This document shows positions 39,365 through 47,064 of a stretch of DNA of 47,575 bases, piece by piece (positions within the stretch are counted from its first letter, which is position 1; each line of letters begins with the position of its first letter). Both the position numbers and the translations under genes were made by a program. The DNA is from UBA1756 sp045627805 (GTDB lineage: Bacteria > Bacteroidota > Bacteroidia > Bacteroidales > WCHB1-69). The notes beneath the pieces are model-generated. The model saw only the letters and a program-made list of their open reading frames with translations, was not told where the DNA came from and searched no databases. The stretch is taken from the NCBI GenBank assembly GCA_045627805.1, contig JAZQOJ010000210.1, positions 1 to 47,575 of the forward strand. The letters run 5' to 3'.

Positions 39365-39410
39365 AATCATTTTTTATAAAAGAGAGAATATTTTTTTGAA
39401 ATTATTCACG

Positions 39411-39418
39411 TATTTTTG
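39411..39418 (+). promoter_or_regulatory. -7 box immediately before the DUF4296 lipoprotein gene
   Basis: TATTTTTG at 39411-39418 ends only 5 bases before the ATG at 39424. The transcript would begin at or within a few bases of the start codon. No -33 TTG is seen at the usual spacing. Confidence 0.4.
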
Positions 39419-39423
39419 TCGCA

Positions 39424-39774
39424 ATGAAAAGATTTGGCTTCGCAATTTTGTTATGTGCTGTCATACTGATAGTTGTGGGCTGCTCACAGACGGAGCTGCG
39501 CCTCAAACCGGCCCATTTGATTCCTGAAGATAAGTTCGTGGAGATGCTGACCGAGCAGATGGTGATGGAATCCACCATCTTTTATGCATCGGCCGACATT
39601 GACAAGGAAAAGCTCACGAGGTCGAGTTACACGGTTTGGATGAAAAAATATGGAATCACGCGCGAGGCCTACGAAACGTCTGTCAATTATTATTTTACCA
39701 ATGAAGACGATAGCGAGCGCATTATGAACCAGGTGCGCGAGAATTTAGAGAAAAAGCGCGCCCAACTCCATTAA
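39424..39774 (+). CDS. DUF4296 lipoprotein
   Basis: A 116-residue lipoprotein with lipobox IVVGCS (Cys20). The mature part follows the DUF4296 pattern: LKPAHLIPEDKFVEMLTEQM (about 27-46), a helical segment with SSYTVWMKKYGITREAYETSVNYY (about 67-90, quoted here as the recognisable block), and a final amphipathic helix. The family is confined largely to Bacteroidota and its role is unknown. The gene is tail-to-tail with the tRNA nucleotidyltransferase gene and overlaps it by 4 bases. Confidence 0.85.
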   Translation: MKRFGFAILLCAVILIVVGCSQTELRLKPAHLIPEDKFVEMLTEQMVMESTIFYASADIDKEKLTRSSYTVWMKKYGITREAYETSVNYYFTNEDDSERIMNQVRENLEKKRAQLH

Positions 39775-41189
39775 TCTACGACCTTGAACCCCATTTTCGT
39801 TCCTTCTTCCACCATTTTTTGGTAGGCCTCTTCGTAATTGTTGCCGATGATGCCGTCTAAAATGGCATCCACGACCGCCTGTTTGATATCGCCAACTTCC
39901 CGGGAAGGGCAGAGGTTGAAGGTTTTCATAATCAGCTCTCCATCAATGGGCGGACGCCAGTTGCGAATCCTGTCTTTTTCTTCAATCTCAACGAATTTTT
40001 TTCGTACGATTTCGAAATTCTCAAGGTATTTTTTTACCTTGAAAGGATTTTTCGAGGTGATATCGGCATCGCAAAGCAACATCAGGTCGTCAATGTCATC
40101 GCCCGCTTCGAAAAGGAGTCGGCGCACCGCCGAATCGGTTACGGAACCGTCAACCAGCGCCTGCGGCCGCAAATGCAGGGCGACCAGTTTCTGCACATAT
40201 TTCAATTTCTCGTTGCAGGGCAGTTTGAGCCGCTGGAAAATGCCGGGAATCATTTTGGAGCCGATGAATTCGTGTCCGTGAAACGACCATCCGATTTCTT
40301 TGTCGAAACGCTTGGTGCGCGGCTTCGCAATGTCGTGCAGCAGCGCCGCCCACACAAGGTACAGGTTGTTGCTTACCAGCGCAATTTTGTCAACTACCTC
40401 CAGCGTGTGGAGATAGTTGTCTTTGTGTCGCTTCCCATTGATTTCGTCAATGCCTTTCAAATCAATCAGTTCTGGCAGGAATTGTACGAGTAATCCGCTT
40501 TTTTCTAATAAGTTGATACCGATGGATGGTTTGGTTGAGAGCAGTATTTTGTTCATTTCTTCCGCAATTCTTTCGCGGGAGATGATTTCAAGACGATAAG
40601 CGTTGCGCACAATAGCGTCGTAGGTTTCAGGCACGATGGAGAAACCCAATTGCGAAGCGAAACGGATGGCGCGCAGCATCCGCAAGGGATCGTCGGAAAA
40701 AGTGATGTCAGGATCCAATGGCGTGCGTATCAGCTTGTTACTTATGTCTTCAACGCCACCGAAAGAGTCAATGATGTTCCCTTTTTGCGGACCGTTGAGC
40801 GCAACGGCGAGAGCGTTGATGGTGAAGTCGCGACGGTTCTGGTCGTCTTCCAAAGTGCCATCCTCCACGTGGGGTTTCCTGGAGTTGTGCGAGTACGATT
40901 CCTTGCGCGCTCCAACGAATTCCACCATCGTTCCGTTGTATGTGAATTGCGCTGTGCCAAAGTTCTTGTACACGCTCACGTGCAGGGAAGGAGAGAGGCG
41001 CTTCGCCACTGCTTTCGCCAACTCGATTCCTGACCCAACTACCACGATGTCAATGTCTTTGGAAGAGCGGTTCAGAAAGATGTCGCGCACCACGCCGCCT
41101 ACAGCGTAAGCCACCAGCCCGATTTCCTCGGCTACTTCTCCAATGGTTTGATAAATAGGATGTCTTAATTTTTTTAAATAGTCTTCCAT
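39771..41189 (-). CDS. cca: CCA tRNA nucleotidyltransferase / poly(A) polymerase family
   Basis: A 472-residue class II nucleotidyltransferase. The active-site block AYAVGGVVRDIFLNRSSKDI (about 27-46), with DIDIVVVG (Asp45 and Asp47), binds the two metal ions. RRDFTINALAVAL (about 119-131) and DPLRMLRAIRFASQLGF (about 162-178) are the family motifs. The C-terminal half has an HD phosphohydrolase domain (LLHDIAKPRTKR near 285-296). Because CCA is not encoded in the tRNA-Ser gene of this window, this enzyme is needed to add it. It follows the PPDK-like gene by 28 bases, a gap filled by the TTCTCG repeat. Confidence 0.93.
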   Translation of the reverse strand: MEDYLKKLRHPIYQTIGEVAEEIGLVAYAVGGVVRDIFLNRSSKDIDIVVVGSGIELAKAVAKRLSPSLHVSVYKNFGTAQFTYNGTMVEFVGARKESYSHNSRKPHVEDGTLEDDQNRRDFTINALAVALNGPQKGNIIDSFGGVEDISNKLIRTPLDPDITFSDDPLRMLRAIRFASQLGFSIVPETYDAIVRNAYRLEIISRERIAEEMNKILLSTKPSIGINLLEKSGLLVQFLPELIDLKGIDEINGKRHKDNYLHTLEVVDKIALVSNNLYLVWAALLHDIAKPRTKRFDKEIGWSFHGHEFIGSKMIPGIFQRLKLPCNEKLKYVQKLVALHLRPQALVDGSVTDSAVRRLLFEAGDDIDDLMLLCDADITSKNPFKVKKYLENFEIVRKKFVEIEEKDRIRNWRPPIDGELIMKTFNLCPSREVGDIKQAVVDAILDGIIGNNYEEAYQKMVEEGTKMGFKVVD

Positions 41190-41192
41190 CGT

Positions 41193-41207
41193 TTCTCGCT
41201 TCTCGTT
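41193..41207. repeat. TTCTCG-rich intergenic motif, copy 2
   Basis: TTCTCGCTTCTCGTT, identical to 4967-4981, lies just before the cca start codon on the minus strand, where it reads as GAGAA repeats and could influence translation of cca. Confidence 0.5.
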
Positions 41208-41217
41208 TCTCGATGAT

Positions 41218-44200
41218 TTATTCCATCTCGTCCACCATCACATCATAATTTCCTTTGTAGATGATGCCGTTGTGCCCGTCAATGGCCACTGGATCGAAAA
41301 CTTTGAACGGTGTTCCGTTGATGGTGAGTTGTTTTTCCTTTTCGTGCACGACTAAGGCGTCGCAGTTTACAACGCACACTTTCCCTAAGGTGGCGGCAGT
41401 TACTGCGGCGTGAGAGGTGGCACCTCCGCGCGCCGTGAGCAGTCCGTCGCACTCAATGATGAGCTCAATGTCGTCGGGCACGGTGTCGGGACGCGCCAAA
41501 ACGATATTTTGGTCCGGATTTTCACCGTTCCTGATTCTCTTGATGTCGTCCAAGTCAAAAACGATGATTCCGTTGAGGACCTTGTTGCCAATGCCAATTC
41601 CGTTGCCCACTTTCTCCATCTGGTCGGCCGTGGTGGCGAAAGTCTCCACGGTGTCTTGGCGGGTCACATTCATATTGCGCGTTTGCAGCATAAACAGGTC
41701 TTCCGCTTTTGAAGTCTCAAACGTGAACTCGATTTCCTGATGGCTGAAACCGTCTTTTTCCATCATATTTTTGGCGAGTTCGTAAAGCTTGTTGTAGATT
41801 TCCGGATATTGCGATTGCAGGGAGAAGGGTGCGTTCTGGTATTCGGCTTCACGTTGCGATTCGCTGATTGGCAGCGTGTTGATCAATCCGCCCACGATAT
41901 CCTCGCCCTGGCTGAGGAACGAGAAGTCGCCGGTAAGGTTGATGTTGGCGCGGTTCTTCTTCACGTCGCGGGTAAACACTACGCCGGAGCCCGATTCGCG
42001 GTGGATATTGCCCAAAACCATTTTTTGCACAATCGCGGCAGTTCCCCATTCTTCTGCAATGTGCATATGATTGCGGTAAACCTTCGCACGCTCCGAGTTC
42101 CAAGAGTCGAACACGCATAGAATGGCTTGCTTGAGTTGGCGGAACGGGTGCTCCTCGAAATGTACGCCGTGGTCGATGAGGAATTGCTTGTAGGCAAACG
42201 CGATTTCACGCATATTGTCGGGCGTGAATTCGATTTTTTGCGTCACTCCGTATTTCTTTTTGTAGTTCAGAATGATTTGGTCGAAGTCGTTGCGGTCAAG
42301 GCCGTGCGCCATTCCCCAAGTCTGGAGCAAACGGCGGTAGCAGTCCCACGACGTCCAGGCGTAGTTGTCTTGCTTGCTCAGCTGTTCCGTAATCTTGTCG
42401 TTTAAGCCCACGTTGAGGAAGGTGTTCATCGCACCGGGCATCGAGATGGCGGAACCCGAACGCACACTCAGCAGAAGAGGATTCTTAGGATCACCGAATT
42501 TTAACCCTGTAATCTTTTCAATTCCAACAAGTTGACGATGCAGCATATGGTCGAATTCGTCGTTGATGGAAGCTACTTTCTGAATGGCAGCAATGCGGCG
42601 GAACACTTCCGTAGTGACTACAAATCCAGGCGGAACGGGGTATCCTTTGAGATACAGTTTCTTCAAATAGTACGCTTTCGCTCCTAAGAAAACGCGGTTG
42701 TCAACGGCTGCCGTCTCTTTGTTGAGCGGACTGAACGCCAGCTTCTGGTCGTAAGTCATCAGGTTGCGGGCTTCTTCCGAGGTCAACAGGTTGGCTTGCG
42801 TGCGTAAGTTATTGAGAATCTCGCCGATAAAATTGTCAAGCTGCTGAATCAGGAAGGATGACGACAGGAGCTCGCGGAAGAACACTTCGGATTTCTGCGC
42901 CACGATTTTCTTGAGTTGGACCTTGTCGGAAGGAACCTCCTCTAAAAGTTGCGGAATGATGAGCTTCAACAGCGGCTCGTACGGGCGGATGAAGTAGTTG
43001 CTGATGATTTCGTGCAAACTGCTTTCCATAAATTGGAAAATGTTGATATACTGGTCGATAGTGAAACATCCGGAGTTCAAACTATATTGCAGCATTTTCA
43101 GGTTGGAGTCGAACCCCTGATCGTAAACGCCGTCCAGCATCATTCCTTCGTGCATCAACTGAATGGTATCGCAGATTTCTTTGAAAGCATTGAAAGTGAA
43201 TACGTTAGTGTTGAGATTTTCAATAATGTCGTGAATCAATACCGTTACGATTCGTTCCAAACGGAAAATCAGGCCGAGGGCATCAAACTTCACTTCGCGG
43301 TAATAGCCATACATTGAGGGAATGCCGAAGGCGATGTGCCGTTTGTAAACCACATTCTCCCAACCCTGGCTCTCTTTCGGGTCGAAGATGATGTCGTTGA
43401 GTTTTTTCATCAGAGAGAAAATGTGTTTCAATGTGGCCACAGGATCATTGCCTTGCAGGCATTCTTCCAGTCGGTTCACGTCTTCCGTCTCCACAAAGCT
43501 GTCTCTTCGCATAATGTTGATGATGTCGGTGGAGTCGAAAATGTATTTCTCTTTTAGCAATTGATAAAGTTCGATAATCAGGCAAACTCTTTGAATGTCA
43601 ATGGGTTCTTCGTGGTCGATTTTGCGGCCGATTTGTTCAACTTCGTCTTTTTTGAGCTCAATCAGTTCGGAGAGCGGCATATTGGCGAACGAACAGAATT
43701 TGTGCAGGCATTCGTGAACGCCCATTACCCAAACGCCGTCGGGATCCACAAGTTCGTAAACGTTGGGAGGCAGAATTTCCTGCAAACGCTCCTTTTTGCG
43801 GTCAAACCAGAAGTCTATCACATCCAGCGTGATTTGGATGTGCGAGTTGTTGCCTTCCGTGTGAATCTGCTTGCGCAAAAAGTGTATCAGCTTGTCGTTG
43901 CGGTGCGAGAGTTCGTCGATTTTGGTCGATACGTCACGCAGCTGCCCTTCCGCTCCGATTTCGTTGAAATAAACAGGGAAGATTCTCGCCAACTGCTTGG
44001 TTTGCTTGTACACGGGCGAGATTCGGGAGTTGAGCAGCTTGGTGATGTCTTTCTGGAAAAAGTCGGTGTCGAAAACGAAAATGCCGCCCACGCGCAGGTT
44101 GATGATGAGCGCCGCCAGCAGTCGCTGCATCGTTTCGGGCGCGTATTCGATTAACTCCAGCCATACGCGCACATTCTTGATGTGGCACGGATTGACTTTC

Positions 44201-45321
44201 AACTCCCAATCGTTCGTGATGTATTTCACGCCCGGCGTCACAAAACCGAAGTTGATGATTTTGCGCTCCAAATGGCGTATCAACTTGGAATTCTGTGTGT
44301 TGATAATCTCTTTTCCCAACACCAGAATGGAGTCCAGAATGAGATTTAGGTGGCTGTTTCGAAAATCGTTGAACTGTTCAAACAGGTCGTCCATTGAGGC
44401 GATGCACTGCTCTTCGTCCAGGTCGTGGCTGATGCGGCCGATCACTTTGTTCAACTCTACAATCAGTTGGGCGTGATTGTCAATAGTTCCTTGTAAATGA
44501 AGAAGATAGAAAATGTAACAGAATTGTTCCGAAGCATTGTTGAAGATGGCGATTTTGCTTTCAAATGCCTTGATGATGTCAGCAAAGGTGAAGGCGTTTT
44601 CGCACAACTCTTGCCAGTTTTGAGCGTTGGCCGCCATTTGAGAGTATTCGTCAAACAGAGTGTCGCCCAACGTGGCCAGCTCGGCCGAATAGTCGCGCGA
44701 CATCTTTTCCTGATGCTCCTGATACCATTTCTCAATCTGCGTGGTTGATTTCCAGAATTTGATGTGACTGTCAATCAGTCGTTTCATCAAAGCGAATGTG
44801 GCATCGGCAGTATCGGGATTTTGTGCCGCCAATCCCAGCTTAATGCGAAACTGACCGATGTGGCAATAATAGCTGAACGCATTGTCGTCCAAGTATTTGT
44901 CTAAAATGGTGAGACAACGTTGTACGCCATCGCCGCAAGCTCGCAACACCGCATCGTTCGATTCAATGAAACGCAGAAAATAGGTCACCAGGTCTTTGGC
45001 CTGCTCGTGTTTCAATTTCTCGCTGAACAACTTTTCATAAATCTCCAGTGCCACATTGACGATGCGCTGTTGCTCGTCCGTGGAAAGTTCCTTGTAAAGC
45101 CAGAAGTCGTTGATGGTGACGTTGGGGAGCGCTTTCACCACTTCTTTGCGGTTCGACATCGGGTGGTCGTATTCAGTGAAAAATTCCACTACTCGCTTGT
45201 GAAGCCCCCATTGTTTTTCTGATTGTGCGATGAACCACTGGTGTTCTTCGGGTATGATGTACTCCACATTGGTGTTGCGGAGGTTGACTTCCAGTGCTTT
45301 GGAGTTGATTTCGTTATTCAT
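41218..45321 (-). CDS. PPDK/PEP-synthase-like protein: large unknown N-terminus, ATP-grasp and phosphohistidine domains, no PEP barrel
   Basis: A 1367-residue protein. Residues about 1-870 are helix-rich, without a domain I recognise. Residues about 875-1220 match the PPDK/PpsA ATP-grasp region: VFLGAKAYYLKKLYLKG, LLSVRSGSAISMPGAMNTF (about 950-968), GSGVVFTRDV (1111-1120) and FMLQTRNMNVT (1210-1220). Residues about 1240-1367 are the phosphohistidine swivelling domain with RGGATSHAAV; His1304 is the phosphorylated residue. The protein ends there, so the C-terminal TIM barrel that binds PEP and pyruvate in the 880-residue enzyme is absent. No remnant is seen in the 28 bases before cca. The phosphoryl acceptor is therefore unknown. 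Its start overlaps the end of the pseudo-GAPDH gene by 8 bases. Unlike rifampin phosphotransferase, nothing separates the ATP and His domains. Confidence 0.88.
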   Translation of the reverse strand: MNNEINSKALEVNLRNTNVEYIIPEEHQWFIAQSEKQWGLHKRVVEFFTEYDHPMSNRKEVVKALPNVTINDFWLYKELSTDEQQRIVNVALEIYEKLFSEKLKHEQAKDLVTYFLRFIESNDAVLRACGDGVQRCLTILDKYLDDNAFSYYCHIGQFRIKLGLAAQNPDTADATFALMKRLIDSHIKFWKSTTQIEKWYQEHQEKMSRDYSAELATLGDTLFDEYSQMAANAQNWQELCENAFTFADIIKAFESKIAIFNNASEQFCYIFYLLHLQGTIDNHAQLIVELNKVIGRISHDLDEEQCIASMDDLFEQFNDFRNSHLNLILDSILVLGKEIINTQNSKLIRHLERKIINFGFVTPGVKYITNDWELKVNPCHIKNVRVWLELIEYAPETMQRLLAALIINLRVGGIFVFDTDFFQKDITKLLNSRISPVYKQTKQLARIFPVYFNEIGAEGQLRDVSTKIDELSHRNDKLIHFLRKQIHTEGNNSHIQITLDVIDFWFDRKKERLQEILPPNVYELVDPDGVWVMGVHECLHKFCSFANMPLSELIELKKDEVEQIGRKIDHEEPIDIQRVCLIIELYQLLKEKYIFDSTDIINIMRRDSFVETEDVNRLEECLQGNDPVATLKHIFSLMKKLNDIIFDPKESQGWENVVYKRHIAFGIPSMYGYYREVKFDALGLIFRLERIVTVLIHDIIENLNTNVFTFNAFKEICDTIQLMHEGMMLDGVYDQGFDSNLKMLQYSLNSGCFTIDQYINIFQFMESSLHEIISNYFIRPYEPLLKLIIPQLLEEVPSDKVQLKKIVAQKSEVFFRELLSSSFLIQQLDNFIGEILNNLRTQANLLTSEEARNLMTYDQKLAFSPLNKETAAVDNRVFLGAKAYYLKKLYLKGYPVPPGFVVTTEVFRRIAAIQKVASINDEFDHMLHRQLVGIEKITGLKFGDPKNPLLLSVRSGSAISMPGAMNTFLNVGLNDKITEQLSKQDNYAWTSWDCYRRLLQTWGMAHGLDRNDFDQIILNYKKKYGVTQKIEFTPDNMREIAFAYKQFLIDHGVHFEEHPFRQLKQAILCVFDSWNSERAKVYRNHMHIAEEWGTAAIVQKMVLGNIHRESGSGVVFTRDVKKNRANINLTGDFSFLSQGEDIVGGLINTLPISESQREAEYQNAPFSLQSQYPEIYNKLYELAKNMMEKDGFSHQEIEFTFETSKAEDLFMLQTRNMNVTRQDTVETFATTADQMEKVGNGIGIGNKVLNGIIVFDLDDIKRIRNGENPDQNIVLARPDTVPDDIELIIECDGLLTARGGATSHAAVTAATLGKVCVVNCDALVVHEKEKQLTINGTPFKVFDPVAIDGHNGIIYKGNYDVMVDEME

Positions 45322-46300
45322 AGCTTTGAATGTATTTTATGATGTCAATAATTCGGTTGGATGTGCTGGCAGTTTCATCAAACCAGCCAAGTATTTGAAC
45401 GAGGTTCTCGCCGATGATTTTGGTGGCGGGGGCATCGAAAAGTGCGGAGTGCGGTTTCCCTAGTGCGTCGCGGCCTGCGATGGAGTCGCGGGAAAAGTCA
45501 AGGATTCCACTGAGCGGGCCGGCGGCGTGTCGGCGGAAGGCCTCGCGCACGTCGTGAGCTGTGGTTCCGTGGTAAAGTTCGGCCGTCAACTCAACATACG
45601 AGCCGCCGACAACGGGAACGGAAGTGGCGCAGCCGTCGAAAAGTCCGCGCATTTCGGGCATAATCGCAGGAATGGCACGCACCGCGTCGGCTATCGTGAC
45701 CGACATTCCCTGCGAGAAGGCATCAGAAGTAGGGGGGATGAGCTGGCTGTCTTTGGCTGGACGCACTGCGTTCATAAAACTGCGCGCAACGCCAAACTCG
45801 TCGTGCAGTACCTTCAGCAAAATCGCGCCACAGTTGACTTCGCCCGTCGCAACGGAAAGAATGCCGTCGTTCGGCTGAAAGTCGAAATGATTAATCCCCA
45901 TTGCAATTGTTCGGCACAGCGCGAGATTGTCGGGAAGATAGCTGAGAATGACGTTCCTGACCCCTGAATGCAAGTGCCCCCGCAGTTGGTCGTGCGTTTG
46001 AAATTTTTCGTGATTTTCCAACACAAATTCTACGCCTTCCGCGTCCCACGGGATTTCTTCGGCCGTTTCAAAATGCGTGACAAGGATGTTTTTCCCATTG
46101 ACAATCAGATGGTTCTCGTCGTAATCAATGGAAAAAGGAAAGCCACCGCGCAGGGCGTCGTGCGTCAGCAGGCGGCTCATCTGCTCGGGCGGCATCGTGT
46201 CGTTGATGTGCGTCACTTCGAGGCCGTTTTCGCCTTTGAGCAGCCGTAAAATCATCCGAGCGTTGCCGTCAAAACCATTGATTCCTATCCGTGCCGCCAT
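45314..46300 (-). CDS. GAPDH-like protein without active-site residues (pseudoenzyme)
   Basis: A 328-residue protein that aligns by eye with GAPDH end to end, including INDTMPPEQMSRLLTHDALR (32-51), LIVNGKNILV, LLKVLHDEFGV, GPLSGILDFS and PHSALFDAPATKII (283-296). The key residues are changed. The NAD loop GFGRIGR reads GFDGNAR (9-15). The catalytic Cys of SCTTNC is Gly153 in TGEVNC. The catalytic His is Arg180 in NAVRPAK. The phosphate-binding Arg is Ser227 in TSVPV, and WYDNEWGYSNR reads WFDETASTSNR. It should not act as a dehydrogenase. Intact length and family spacing argue against decay. It is coupled to the PPDK-like gene. Promoter box at 46378-46385. Confidence 0.9.
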   Translation of the reverse strand: MAARIGINGFDGNARMILRLLKGENGLEVTHINDTMPPEQMSRLLTHDALRGGFPFSIDYDENHLIVNGKNILVTHFETAEEIPWDAEGVEFVLENHEKFQTHDQLRGHLHSGVRNVILSYLPDNLALCRTIAMGINHFDFQPNDGILSVATGEVNCGAILLKVLHDEFGVARSFMNAVRPAKDSQLIPPTSDAFSQGMSVTIADAVRAIPAIMPEMRGLFDGCATSVPVVGGSYVELTAELYHGTTAHDVREAFRRHAAGPLSGILDFSRDSIAGRDALGKPHSALFDAPATKIIGENLVQILGWFDETASTSNRIIDIIKYIQSYE

Positions 46301-46377
46301 CGTTTTATCTTTTTCTTTTATTAATTTATTGATTGATAAAATCTTATAAAAAAAATATCGCCTATAAACGCAGGTTG

Positions 46378-46385
46378 CAAATTTA
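46378..46385 (-). promoter_or_regulatory. -7 box for the pseudo-GAPDH operon
   Basis: The minus strand reads TAAATTTG at 46385-46378, about 78 bases before the ATG at 46300. Confidence 0.4.
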
Positions 46386-46486
46386 CATTTTTTTTGATGA
46401 AGTTGAATCGCGGAAATTCCTTTTAATGATTTATTTATTTTTGTTTAAAATATTAATTAATGCTGCTTTTGGATGAAAAAAATGTT

Positions 46487-46494
46487 TATTTTTG
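46487..46494 (+). promoter_or_regulatory. -7 box for the 46528-dapA operon
   Basis: TATTTTTG at 46487-46494, 33 bases before the ATG at 46528; there is no TTG at standard spacing. Confidence 0.45.
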
Positions 46495-46527
46495 TACATT
46501 TAAAAGTTTTATATCCAAAATTGTAGT

Positions 46528-47064
46528 ATGGGCTTCATTCAAAAACAATTAGTAAAGAGATATATCGCTGATAATAAGGTTGATAGAAAGGCAAGAGTTT
46601 GCGCGCTGCACAAGGCAGTGAAGGTGGGAATATTGTGCAATATCACAACGGAAGACACTTACAAAGAGATTTATGCCGTGTTTGATAAGCTACAGACTTT
46701 CGCCGATCGTGAAGTGTGGCTGCTCGGCTATGTGGATAGCGATGCCGTTCCGTTTTATTGCCATCAGCAGCTGAAAGCCGATTTCTTTTGCAACAAGGAT
46801 CTGAATTGGTACGGGAAACCGGAAAAAGTGCAGGTCACCGATTTCCAAAAAGTGGATTTCGACATTTTGCTTGATTTTACTCACGCACCGTTTGCGCCCA
46901 TCAAAATGCTGCTCGCAGTGAGCCCCGCCCATTTTATTGTGGGATCGGAAAAGTCTAATGCTGAATATTACGATTTGCTGATCAATACCGATGCCGCCCT
47001 GTCACATCAGGATTTGTATCGCAATATCGATCAATATACCAAGAATTTAACTGGAGAACAATAA
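46528..47064 (+). CDS. Conserved hypothetical protein (DUF6913-like)
   Basis: A 178-residue, probably cytoplasmic protein with no signal peptide or membrane segment. It opens with a basic helix (GFIQKQLVKRYIADNKVDRK), then alternating strands and helices: VGILCNITTEDTYKEIYAVF (about 34-53), REVWLLGYVD and FDILLDFTHAPFAPIKMLLA (about 111-130). It ends at KNLTGEQ. I recall Bacteroidota proteins of this type (DUF6913) upstream of dapA, but cannot state a function. The TAA stop shares its last base with the dapA ATG, so the genes are translationally coupled and a role near lysine/diaminopimelate synthesis is possible. Confidence 0.82.
   Translation: MGFIQKQLVKRYIADNKVDRKARVCALHKAVKVGILCNITTEDTYKEIYAVFDKLQTFADREVWLLGYVDSDAVPFYCHQQLKADFFCNKDLNWYGKPEKVQVTDFQKVDFDILLDFTHAPFAPIKMLLAVSPAHFIVGSEKSNAEYYDLLINTDAALSHQDLYRNIDQYTKNLTGEQ

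Noticed and set aside
40742..41109. Antisense ORFs over the cca catalytic region
   Set aside because: The minus-strand frame has all nucleotidyltransferase motifs, and the opposite frames have none.
41190..41217. Frameshifted remnant of a PEP-binding barrel after the PPDK-like gene
   Set aside because: Only 28 bases separate its stop from cca, and cca itself is complete, so there is no room for a lost C-terminal domain.
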